Source: Plectrocnemia conspersa (Eukaryota > Arthropoda > Insecta > Trichoptera > Polycentropodidae). From it: 64,000 bases of DNA. The notes beneath the pieces were generated by a model. That model was not told the origin of the DNA, ran no database searches, and saw only the letters and a program-made list of their open reading frames with translations. Each line of letters starts with the position of its first letter. Position 1 is the first letter of the stretch. Of this stretch, positions 25,847-37,200 are shown one piece after another. The stretch spans positions 434,001 through 498,000 of the forward strand of contig VTFK01000190.1 of the NCBI GenBank assembly GCA_009617715.1, given 5' to 3'. The position numbers were made by a program, and so were the translations under genes.

Positions 25847-27014
25847 AATACTAAAACATTTATCATCGAATTTTTTTGAATATCTAACCATTCCAATCTT
25901 TCAATCATACTTCTACAGTAAGAATTTCTATTTAAAACTACTCTCATTGCCATATTTTCTAATTTTTGCAACATCATTTATATATACAATATTATATATG
26001 GCTAATATAATATTGTTGCACAATAATTAAAGTGGGGGAATATAATACAATTAAAGATTTTTTGTATTCATTCTTAACAATTTTTCCTTCTAGATATTAT
26101 AGCCATTTTTTTTATTATGTAATTACAATGTTACTTAAAATTTAATTTTTATCTAAAATTACTCCTAAAATTAAAATGATATTAAAATGTTTTATATTAC
26201 TGCAAAAAAAAACATAAATAGTACAAAGTAATAAGTGATTAATAAATTTAAGTTAAGAGCATGATTTTACGAATTAATTAGCTTATTAAATCGTTATGAA
26301 AATAAATGTACCTTAATTTAATCACAGATTAATAATGTATATGGCTAATAAGTGTCACGCAAAAAATCTGTTTTATATATTATTATTGCATATTTAATAC
26401 TCAGTTACATTTGGCTAAATAGTCCTAAATGATGCCTAAAGAATGCCGCTAAGAAGTGCGATTGCGTCCCTCATTCTTAACAGTCGCGGCCAGGACGTCA
26501 ACGTTTGAAAACGCTGACGAGTTTGCCATATTTTTGGCGATAGCTACGAGGAGCTGGAATAAATGTGTGGGATTATAGTAATATATTTTAGGTATGCGCC
26601 ATAATTTTTCAAATGTTTAATTGCAAAATTTTTGTTTGTAAATGGCCAAGTCATGATTATCAAATTTGTAGTAAAAGTAAAAATAAAATAACATTTTTTT
26701 TAGCGATTTTCATAAGAAAGTTTAATTGTTTTATAGAACAGAAAAACTCGGCTTTTAATGAGTTTTAAAAAATTATAGTAAATTATAACCATTTATACAA
26801 ATATTTGTTATATTGCTATAAATAAACAAGTCTTACTGATTGTTTTTTAAAAAATCATTTACTTTTTTCTTTGTTGCCAAAATATGTAATTTTGATAAAA
26901 TAAAATAAAAAACTATTAAGGGAAGCAGAACAAAAAATTACAAGATCTATCTACATTTCGCGATCATAGATACTAACTGTCGGTACTTCACGATAGTGAA
27001 GTACCGACAGCTGT
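25847..27014. other. Gene-free A+T-rich stretch
   Basis: No gene recognised. A more G+C-rich spot at 26440-26560 has an acceptor-like TTCTTAACAG followed by a 30-codon open frame ending in TAG. This is not enough to call an exon. A 15-bp-arm hairpin lies at 26977-27010, next to the R1 repeat. Confidence 0.35.
26977..27010. repeat. Hairpin, 15-bp perfect arms
   Basis: CTGTCGGTACTTCAC, a GATA loop, then the exact reverse complement. It lies just outside the end of the R1 repeat copy 1. Confidence 0.85.
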
Positions 27015-27945
27015 CAGCAAGTATTATCTTTTTATAAAGAACATACTACATAGGTTTGATGTAACTGAATATCTTGAATTTGGCTAATCCTAAAGAGGAA
27101 TGATGGCACAGAACAAAAATTGATTAAAAAACATGACGTATACATACATATTTTGACACATCGAAATTAAAAATAAGCCACTCTTAGATATTTTGGCTAT
27201 CGATTATTTCAGGTATGCAATCACATATTTTAATCATTGTAAAATGTCATCTATTAGATAACATCCAAGAAACTACACATATGTACATTGCGAATCGTCA
27301 CTCGGAACGGAACGATCTAGGTGAATTTATTTTGCAGCAATAATGGTTTTAATTGATTTTGCTGTAAGCAAGCTTCTGCAGCTAAATGACTGAATGCATC
27401 ACAATCATTGTCATGCGATCGTCGTGAAAGATAGTATCCCCAAATATCAATAGATAAAAAAATGCGTTTAAATAACAATTATACATTAACCTCAATCTTC
27501 ATACGTACTAAGTATATATTACATGTTCACGTTTAAAACGTACCTAGTTCAGTCAAATCTAACGTATATGTGCAATAAATCGGAAGCATTGATAATGTTT
27601 ATGTATTATAAAAAAAAAAACTCACTTTTCGGCCTCGGAGCCCGTCGCCAAAGACTTCATTACGAAGATTGTCTCATGAATTCTTCTAATCCTCAACACA
27701 TTATGTATATATTTTCTTGGTTATAACACACTTAGTTAATTTGCAATCCGATTATTTATATTCAGTCAAATCGAACAACACACATGACGAATTAATGAAA
27801 ATTATTGTCGCATAGCAAAATTTTATTGATAAATAACAATTATTTAAAGCTGTTGTCACGTTGATGTCGGCCATCTTCTTTTATATTTAAATGCTTGTTT
27901 TTCATTGGTCGAAACAACCGAATGCATTACCGGCGGCTCAAAAAT
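27015..27945 (-). repeat. R1 repeat, copy 1 (unclassified, promoter-like content)
   Basis: On the minus strand this segment matches 52694-54117 through many blocks: CGGTAATGCATTC, TTTCGACCAATGAAAAA, AAGATGGC followed by GACATCAACG, TTTGACTGAATATAAATAAT, GGGCTCCGAGGC followed by GAAAAGTGAGTTTTT, GTAGTTTCTTGGATGTTATC, ATAATCGATAGCCAAAATATC and ACATCAAACCTATGTAGT. A CCAAT motif, a YY1/Pho-like AAGATGGC and a GTGAGT donor are kept in both copies, as in a promoter plus first exon. No transposase, LTR or clear terminal repeat was found, so the class is open. Relative to this copy, copy 2 carries a mariner insertion. Confidence 0.75.
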
Positions 27946-29519
27946 TAATCGGAGCAAATTCAAATTTTTTTTTTTTTATTATTATAATTAAATATATTTC
28001 CTTTGTTTCCGTCCGGAATTATAAATAAAATGCTGTTTACATATACATACATAGACTATAGAGAGAGAATGAAAAATGATGATGTAAAAATAATAATTCG
28101 TAAATATTCCAACAAACGAGGATAAAAATTTAATTTTTTAATTTTCCTCAAATTTAACTTTCTTAAAGTAATCATTTTTACTTTTCCTCGATGAAGAACA
28201 ACAACAACAACTGCACTCTTACTCACTGAAATTCGAAGAGCGCATAATACACACAGGTGAAAATGAGTAAAAAAAAAAAGGCAATGCAGGTTAATAATTG
28301 GTTATGAATGATCGGTCGTTCGGCGGCCTTTGCAAGACTGACCCACCAGGTAAAAAACCTGTATCCCATGTAAATTGACTGAATCACCTGCTTGTTAAGT
28401 CCTTGTTGCTTTTCTAGAACGCCAGATTTCACAGAAGAGCCTTGTAATTGGCGTCGGCTAAATGTGCCGTCATAGAATATAAGGGCTTCCACAACTTTCC
28501 TACCGCAATAAAATAATAACATTTTTATGTGGCTTTATATTGATCGATAAGGTGAACGTGTTTTTACACGTTCTAATAAACGATGGAAATAAAATAATTT
28601 AATTGACGGCAATCGTGTAATTGCGTCGGTTAACTGCGAAGCCTTAGGGTTAGAAATATGAAATGTAACATGAATGTCAAAGACTGTTTGTGGTTATTGT
28701 GCATTTAAAATAGTTATACAATATACCAATTACATAATTGACAGTATCATTAATATAGGAATTAAATATCATTTAGAAAAAAATATTTCTTGGATAATTG
28801 GAGTTAAAAAATAGTGAAAATAAACTTTTATTAAAAATAATAAATATAAATAACTTGTATATATATATTTCAATCATTCTGTCTTGAAGCTTATTCACAT
28901 TTGTTTATAATGATTAATATGCAGATATAACATGGATGTGGCATTTAACGAATTGTTATATATTTTTCCAAAGCTGATTCAATAATATTTTCATTTTTAA
29001 TTGATGTTTAAAATATTTTTGCATTAAATGTAACATTTATATCGCAAAATATTATTTTTGATAGAGCTGTATCATTAAAAAGATCTTTTTACAAAAAGTG
29101 GTAAGACTATCTATGATCATAAATTTATTCTGTATTATATTATATAAACAATAATGTTCAAAACATTATTTAAGAAAGTTATCATAGGTGTACGTTATAT
29201 AAATGTTAATATGTTCTTTAAATAAATATGTGTATTATATTCTATTTCTATTATTAAATATTTTATTATTTATTTTGCAAATGTATTTAAAATATTACTT
29301 AATCATTTATTTTTAAATACATACGCCTTCTTTATATTCATAACTATTGTATTTTATATACAATACAATTGTGTAAACATTTTTATGAATATAATAATTA
29401 TAGCAAAAAATATACATTTAATAAAATATATTTTTAGATACTTTCCAAGACCTTACTTTATATAATTATAAAAAAAATATACTCATAACATTTCCTTTCA
29501 TCATTTTATTTTTATTTAG

Positions 29520-29614
29520 GGGAAAATTTGTACGCCATTCATTTAATAAACATCGCTTTATTGAAAGCTTATTTTCTCACAAATGTGGTTCGAATACCAA
29601 TGTCAACTATGCAG
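29520..29614 (+). other. Candidate 95-nt exon
   Basis: A long T-rich tract ending TTTTATTTAG precedes it and GTAAAT follows it. Two of three frames are open across it: one reads ENLYAIHLINIALLKAYFLT..., the other GKFVRHSFNKHRFIESLFSH.... Neither matches a family I recognise. It is isolated in a gene-poor region, on the same strand as mir-263b and the RASSF gene, so an internal or alternative exon of a long transcript is possible. Chance occurrence is also possible in T-rich DNA. Confidence 0.25.
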
Positions 29615-30191
29615 GTAAATATATGCACGTGATTTTTTTTCCATATGAAATATGTGTTAGATTTTAGTCGTGATAAACAATGTGCCAGAGATCAATAGCC
29701 ACGGCACGAACTACAGTTTTTGGACACAAACTATAAATAATGGCGTGTGTACGCATGTAACCCGAACGGTTTAACCCGTAATTGCTTGATTGGTGGGTGA
29801 TTTAAGGCTTTACATGACTACAAACATGTGTTGTAGATGTTAGAAAATACATATAACAGCATAGGAAAGTGATACACATTGAGTAGATAAACGGAGTCGA
29901 GTTGTTTGGGCGCAGAGCGTGAAATTCTCGTTGTACGTGACAGTTTATATTGAATCGCATCAATCATAAAAAGTGGTTTGACTAGTCCTTGTGCAAGGTT
30001 GAGTGGTGAATGTTTATATAAGACTATTTGGGTGTAATATAATGGAGTTTGAGTTTGAAAAAAGGTTAGATACAATCAGATCTACGTATGTAATTACAGC
30101 ATAATATAGGATTAACTCTATTAATTTTATATTTTTAAGATTTAATAAAAATAAATAAATAAACATAAATCTTTTGCTTCGCAGTAGTAAA

Positions 30192-30230
30192 GTAATTTTA
30201 TTAAACACGGTCGTGTTTTAATAAAATTAC
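30192..30230. repeat. Imperfect inverted repeat, 18-19-bp arms
   Basis: GTAATTTTATTAAACACG, a 2-nt spacer, then its reverse complement with one inserted base. Confidence 0.75.
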
Positions 30231-30394
30231 ATTGAATTGATAATATCACTATTGAATATGATTTATTCTATCTATGATCCTAATTATGTATAAGCTGCTC
30301 GAATGTTGTTGTACTTTATATAAACAAACTCTTTAAAATCCGCTCTACATAAAAATAATTTATTAAACAAATATGTGTCGATCCACAATCAATA

Positions 30395-31860
30395 TTAAAT
30401 TTTATTTTTATTTTTTAGATTAAATTAAGACCATCGTAGCCTAACAGGTTACCCCAATGTGCCACGATGGTCGAAAATAAATTTTAAATTTATAAAACAT
30501 AAAAAAGCGTATATATACATAAATATAACAATACTTAAACATAACAAAAAATTATAAAATGTCAAAATGAAATGATACAAACTGGATCAGATCCTCGTAG
30601 CTAACATTAAATAAGTCAATATGTAATGCCAGCGTATTAAGGAGCCGGATGGCTACAGCTATAGGTGAGTCAGCAAGTGCGGATGTCCTAGCCCTAACGT
30701 CCATCAAAAGAGGTTTCGATCGATTCTCGAAAATGTTCCGGAAGCCAAAACTGGAATTCCTCGAGAATAGCTGGATTGTCGACAGCACCTTTTAGTAATT
30801 TGAAAAAATGCTTAGCGACATACAGCTTTCTGCGAGAACTCAGCGAATCATATCCCAACGCTCCTAAAAGAAAGGCGCTGGGATATAAGTACGGATAATA
30901 ACCAAATGTCCTTTTGTAAAGGTATCTTGAATACCTGTTTTGAATTTTTTCCACTAACAGCGAATATTTGGCTATTCGGGGATTCCAAATTATAGATCCC
31001 GATTCAAGAATGCTACGAACTAAGGTGTCATAGAGGATGCGAATAACTGACGGATCGTCAAAGTAAAAGGCATTCCTCATAACAAAGCCGAGCATCTTGG
31101 AAGATTTATCACAGACGTCGTGTATGTATAGAGAGAACCTCCATTTGCTCTCGAAAGTGATTCCGAGATCTTTAGTGGAAGTTTATCTAGTCAAAATGTT
31201 ACCACCGAGATGGTAGAAATAAGCTGATGGCGAACGGGATCGATAAAATGACACAGTATGGCACGTTCCGACACTAAAGGGTAGACGGTTAATGAAAGCC
31301 CATCTATACATAGAGTCTAAATCACTTTGTATAGAGGAGTCCACAACAGATCGAATGCATTTACATAATTTTAAATCATCTGCGTACAGAAGAAAACTTG
31401 AATTTTTAATTGCTGTATTTATGTCATTAATAAATAACACAAAAAGCAGAGGTCCCAGATTGGATCCTTGAGGAACCCCCGAAGGGGTAAAATATTCTTT
31501 TGACAATCGTCCACCATAGGCTACAAACTGTCTACGATTGCTTAAATAACTCGAGAATAACCGAGTTAAATTATCTGTAATAATAACCTATGACAAACTT
31601 TGTTAAAGGCTTTCTCAAAATCTGTATACACGACGTCTACTTGAATTCCCGCATCGAGAAAAGTTGTCACCGTTTTTGTGAACGACTGGAGGTTAGTAAC
31701 AGTGAAACGGGCAGAATGAAACCCGTGTTTTGGTCTAACAAAACTTTTGCCGAAAGTGATTATAGAGATATTTATGAATAACGTTTCAAATAATTTGCTA
31801 AAACACTGCGACTGGTCTTAATTTTATATATAATTGGTGAACGGAGAAGTTGTCACCGTT
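30395..31860 (-). mobile_element. Jockey/CR1-type LINE, 5'-truncated and decayed
   Basis: On the minus strand, pieces of one non-LTR reverse transcriptase follow in order across several frames. First come a segment near 31800 with RPVAVF and a KHGFHSARFTVTNL segment, then VDVVYTDFEKAF. Next is GVPQGSNLGPLLFVLFINDI and the catalytic LLYADDLK (31183-31506). Last are the C-terminal thumb region with KMLGFVMRNAFYFDD, SILESGSIIWNP and LYVAKHFFKLLKG (30694-31095) and a final RLLNTLALHIDLF piece (30552-30788). A 3' block with AACCTGTTAGGCTACGATGG and an A-rich tail end it at about 30395. No endonuclease domain is left. Frameshifts and stops show it is dead. Confidence 0.88.
30552..31840 (-). pseudogene. 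Reverse transcriptase pseudogene of the LINE
   Basis: At least four reading-frame blocks are needed to follow the reverse transcriptase from its N-terminal fingers to the C-terminal region. The polymerase motifs are still legible: the metal-binding Asp of TDFEKAF and the YADD box. The frames are broken between about 31507 and 31600, at 31182, and near 30730. The same C-terminal sequence occurs on the plus strand at 51587-52112. Confidence 0.85.
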
Positions 31861-31886
31861 TTGGTGAACGACTGGAGGTTAGTTAC
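31661..31886. repeat. 40-bp direct duplication around the LINE 5' end
   Basis: The segment 31661-31700 is repeated at 31847-31886 with about two mismatches (AAGTTGTCACCG... GGAGGTTAGT). The first copy lies inside the reverse transcriptase remnant. The second lies just beyond its recognisable 5' limit, so either a local duplication or a second LINE fragment abuts it. Confidence 0.8.
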
Positions 31887-31889
31887 ATT

Positions 31890-34800
31890 TTAGAGGAGCA
31901 GCGAAACTGACTTCGCAACCCTTCAAAATAAAATCGGGAATTAAATAATAATTAAAAAAATTTAATTGTAATAAAATTATGCTATAATTAAAATTATTAA
32001 GGCAATTAGCCTTAATTGCATATAGTTACGTGTCACACGTAGCCGTAAAAAATATAAAATCGATTATTATAAAAAAAAAACGCATGCTAGCAAAAACCAC
32101 ATATCATTTAGTAAAAAGTACCAGGATTTTTTTTGTAGTAATTTTAATATCGAAATTGTCACTTTTTGTAAGGCCATATGATATTAAATCTTTTAAGGCT
32201 ATTACTATTTATTTTTACAATATTTTAAAATGTTATTAGATTGAAAGAGTGAACCGCTTTTTATGTATGTACATAACTTATGTAGAAAAAAATTATAATA
32301 ATATATACAAGGTTGTCCTCTCACTAGAAATTGCATGGTTAACTTTAAAGTACTTCCTCAATTTTAATGCAAATTCACGTGAGATTAAATATTTTTTCAA
32401 TCAAAAAACATGCTATTAAATAAATCTATTATAATAAGCAGACAATTATACTCCAATATTTTTCATTCACTCTATAAAATACAAATTAGTATTCATTATA
32501 ATAAATTAACTAAAATAAAACGCTTACGAAAGCGATAAAATCGCAAACGATGCTCGTTTCGCGATGAAAGTGATAATATAAGCGGTTGAGTGAAAATCGA
32601 GACAAATCTATCAAAAACTGTGAATCTGATTGCATTGTTTAACATTCAACGAGCGATTTCTATAATAATGCTTCCTATTACACAACGAGTTGAATAACCA
32701 TACGTTCCTATCGACTTATTTGGTTAGGTTTACTGAATGAATCACTCGAGCTGTTAACCATAACGTCTCTTCCGGTGCGGAATATATTTTATAGAAAGTT
32801 TTTTTAAGTTTAAATTTCGTATATTAACAACGGGAAAACCTGATTTGTTAGATTGACGAACGTCTCTGGCGTGATTTATAGATCAAAACGCGTACGAAAT
32901 GTTAGATCTAGTTGTGCCAATGATTAATCAAAAGATTGATACGCATTTGAGAAGAAAAAAATATTTAATATGATACACAACGCACGAATATCGCATGACC
33001 CTTTAGTCAGTGGGATTGCTCTCATTTATCAAGACGAGATGTTAGTGCGTAAAAAGATCATATAACTGTAGGAAAATATATGTTATATACATTTGTAAAT
33101 ACACAACTAAAGCATTTATATTGAAATTACCGCGGAAATAGCTAAAATACTCGAGAGGAATCTAACGGTGAATTTATATTCTGAATATAGTATTAACTTA
33201 AAAATACCTATTCAATTAAACGAAAAATTCTGATTGAAAGTAAATTAATAATAAAATAAACTTCAAGCAAAAAATATCAATAGTAACTAAATACTGAAAA
33301 AATATGATTATGCATAACAGAGCTTGCAATGTATTTCGTAATTGTGTCAAGACTTTCGGAAATGACTGTAGCATTTTTCATCAGATTGTTAATACGAATC
33401 GATTAAAAAAAAGTATTTCCACCGACTTCTAAGAACTTCCTTGCAAGGATCGATATCGTAACATGATTTTTTTGGGTAATTCCAAGGTCCGATCGTCACG
33501 AACGTTTCAAACAATTGCTATTCATAATGCGCACCGTTTTGATACACACTACATACAGCCCACATGGAAACATTTCTAAAATAAAATAGAAAACAGATTA
33601 TGGTCATAAATAAGGCACCTTTCATATCTTACAGCCCGCATTTGCAAACATGAAGGCGCAGATATCCAAATACATGACATCCAAAGTGTCTAATTTGGAT
33701 CACCGACTACAATATACAATAATAACCTATTTGAAGATATAACAGGACTTGATTGAGCATAAATCGTGATCTGCCAACGGAGTTATGAAGACTTTAGACT
33801 ATATGTCGCCATTGTGATCCGCCCACGATCATGTGAAAAATCTTTACGTTGAGCTCGATCATTGCTTAGGAATTTTATTTGTTGGAACTGAAGGTCCCTT
33901 TGAAGAGTCGAGAGTCGTTGCCACTTGGTTCAGTGATCTGACGTGAGCCTTTATGACACATTCGTCTCACAGGTAAAGGTTTTTTTATCACATGTCTTGA
34001 TGCTTACAGAAAACAGGATGTTAATATGGGTTTAATCGATTGTCAAAATAAATATTAGGTTTTAACAGGCTCAAGGTAAGACATTAAAAACAGATTCAGT
34101 ATAATTTTTTTTAGACAAATATCAAATAGTTCCTTAAAAATATAACCAAAATATAAAACAATTTGGATAACAACCAGTGGCGTTAAATAAAAATGAATAG
34201 TAATAACGCCACTGGAAGGACAACAACCCTATCCATTATTTATTTGTGTTTAGTACAACTTTTCTTAGGATACAATATTACAGTGTAATTTGCGAGAAAA
34301 ATACACAATTTACCTTATTTTAAACGAATTTTTTCACATTTATTTTAAACAATTTAAAATAGTGTCGTTAAATATAAATAATAATAATTTCTTTCACGTA
34401 TTTTTAGAGGTGATCTAGAAATGTTATAAGCAATATATAAATAAACTACTATATTAAAGTCATAAAATAAATTGCTTTGTAGATTTTGTAGTTTTACTAA
34501 AACTGAAATTCTAAAAAAATATATGTTATATTAATCGGTGTGTATTATATTATGTGGTAAACAATGTAAACTTCTTGAATGAGTGCATAATTTATTTTAA
34601 TAGCTTATTGTCAGAGAACACAACCTTTTAAACGAAAGCACTGTAGATAAACGATGCGATTAGTCAAATGTGGTATTGAGATATAATGAAGACGTAAATA
34701 GAATACGAAATAATAATCTTATAAAATCAAACTTTCGATAGTCAATTTTCTTGAGCTGCTAATGACAATCTTGCCAGTAGTGACATGGTGAATAATTGCC

Positions 34801-36726
34801 TGGACACGTTATCCATTAATCACGCTTACGGATTAGAATCTGAAAAATCTGTCGACAAGTAGAATTTCCGGAGAATCGACCCACGCTTCGATGACACATT
34901 ACATTTCTACAATAGCTTTTTGCATTATCATGCTTCGGTTATTTTTTTTAAATTTGTTGAAATAAATAGAAAATTGCAAGAAAAAATGTTCAACGACAAG
35001 AAGATAAAAAATAGAAGACAAACACATTGTGATGGATTTCTGTCTAAAAAAAATGCCTATTAGACTTGCCGTTATGTTTCAACTTCAATTTCGGTAAAAT
35101 CACGAACGTCAGATTTGATACCTTTGACTCATTTGGGTCACATAAAATAAAAAAGATTTATATGTGTGGTATACTTTTAAATATTATTATTCATAAATAG
35201 CTGCTGCCTAATGGATGTTAAAACCTACAAATCTATATACAGAAAAAAATTGTAGATAGTATTAAAAAAAACTGAGCCGGATTATAATATTTTTATTACC
35301 CTAATCAATCGTGAAAACAAATCTACATCGAAGGGTTATTTTTTATTGAATTTAAAATGATCACTTTATTGTGGTAACATAAAGGGATTAAATTATACAT
35401 GCTAGTCCTCACGTGAAAGACTTAATTCGGTCGGGCACTGAATCATCGCAAGCCTTAAAAAAACTACACACAATAACCATAATTGCCGGATTTTCGAGGG
35501 ACAATCACATGTACACAAAAACGCATTTGAGTCTTTGAATTTTTAATGTTTAAGCGTCAGGTGAAATTTGTCGGTTGGCCTTTCTGTGAACCAAATGTGC
35601 ACTGAACCGTGACGGAGAGTTGACCTTTATAATGCTTTCCAGCAAAGGGTAAAATGGGGGAAGGAAAGGATAATTTCGTACCTACGATAATTATGTGTGT
35701 TTTAAAGGCGTATAAGGCGTGTTGAAATAAAATTCTTTGAAATAAAAAATAATATATGTTTTCAGCTATTATGTACAAATTAATGAATGTATAATATATG
35801 TATTTAAGCTTTTGTATCTACTTATAAATACCATCAAGATTTTTATCATAATGATAAATTAACACAGGCTTTTAATAATAATACATTCTATACTTGTTCC
35901 TTGAGATTTTTTTTTATAATAATAGATTATAACATATACACTACATATTTGATTTATTTATATGTAACCTTAAAATTAAATTTATGAATTTTTATAATGG
36001 AAAATGTGATAGTATCGATATAAAATTACTACAAAAAAATCTACAATATTATGTTATTAGATGTCAAGAATCTACTTATTTTTACAGATATTACGTTGGT
36101 AGTACGTTTTACAAAAAAATATGATATAAAAAGTAAGTCATATATAAATAATTGTATTTTAGCAAGTATTGTATAATATATTACATTTCTTAAATAAATG
36201 TTCATTAGTAATTGAAGATTTAAAAATACTTTTATATTATATATATATATATAATATTCTATATCACTAAAGATTTTTTTATGAAATTGCTGTATTTTGT
36301 ATTCAGTGGATAAAAAGAACAGAAAAATAGCCCTGACAGGATGAATAAAGAATAGTAATAATTACTGTAGCCTATCATTAGAGTTATGGTTCCAATCTTA
36401 AGATTTATGATTAATTTCCGCAGAAGAATCGATTAAATTAAAATGTTAATAATCGTCCTTCTCATCATAAACTGTTGATTTCTAATTTAAAAGTAGTAAA
36501 ATTTTTCACAGTTAAATAAACATAAAAATCTTTTTGCTTTTCCTGACATCATAAACAAATTTAAAAAATATATTTAATATGTTAGAGCTTTTTATTTTTA
36601 AAATTAAAACACATAGGTTTAGTCTGAAAATTAAAAATATTTTTTATATTTATATAATTTTTAAGAGACCCCGATTAAATGTATGATTGCATTTTTTGAA
36701 CAAAAGTTTCCTTACCACGTATTCTA
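31890..36726. other. Gene-free A+T-rich stretch
   Basis: No gene recognised on either strand. Moderately G+C-richer segments at about 32520-32900 and 33640-33970 have no coding frame of note. A short near-duplicate block with GCCACTGG or CAGTGGCG at 34176-34215 suggests the end of a small mobile element, but its partner end was not resolved. Confidence 0.4.
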
Positions 36727-37200
36727 ATTTATTTTATCGTAATTCTTTGAACCCAATGCATTACAACAATTAACCATAGTAATATTTTTTATTGCAAATC
36801 TTTCATTTTTTATATAACAATGTAGTAAGTAGTGAGAGATTAGATTAAAATCAAGTTTAAACAGTGGCGTAGCTATGGGGAGGCGGGCGGAGGGGTCGGG
36901 CCGCCCCGGGTGGTACTTTCTTGGGGGCGGCATATTCGCGATGTGATCGTCTAGTGTGGTTCTTAACCCTGAATGCACTAAATCAAATATATAAATCCAC
37001 GAATAACAAGAGCTTAATAATAACCAATTTATTATTTTAAGAAATGCTGATTTTATGACCCTGCAAAAAATGTATGGGGGAGAGTAGCGGCAATTTTAAG
37101 GATCGACCTGGGCGGCACATACCCTAGCTACGCCACTAAGTCTAAAATCAGAAATATCTATTGTATATTATTGATTATAAACTATTATTACAGCTTAGAA
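36727..37200 (-). repeat. SINE family 1, copy D, interrupted by a MITE
   Basis: On the minus strand the tail (GTAATGCATTGGGTTCAAAG, then AATAAATTAG) and body flank the MITE at 36862-37138. The two halves line up with copy C, where TCTATTATAATAATTATAAA and CTATTATCACAGCC continue without a break. So the MITE inserted into an already fixed SINE. Confidence 0.6.
36862..37138. mobile_element. hAT-like MITE, 277 bp
   Basis: The left end is CAGTGGCGTAGCTA; the right end is its inverse with one changed base (TAGCTACGCCACTA). The flanking 8-mers AGTTTAAA (36854-36861) and AGTCTAAA (37139-37146) differ at one base and fit an 8-bp hAT target duplication. The interior is G+C-rich at both ends and codes for nothing. 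CAGTGGCGTAGC-type termini are widespread in animal hAT-derived elements. Confidence 0.85.

Larger units (their letters stand above)
27946..30394. other. Mostly gene-free A+T-rich stretch
   Basis: No complete gene recognised. It includes the candidate exon 29520-29614 and an imperfect inverted repeat at 30192-30230. Open frames at 28223-28522 and 29818-30208 show no conserved motifs. Confidence 0.4.

Noticed and set aside
31590..31781. Plus-strand open frame beginning MTNFVKGF
   Set aside because: It is the antisense shadow of the LINE reverse transcriptase, which reads in the minus strand with recognisable motifs.
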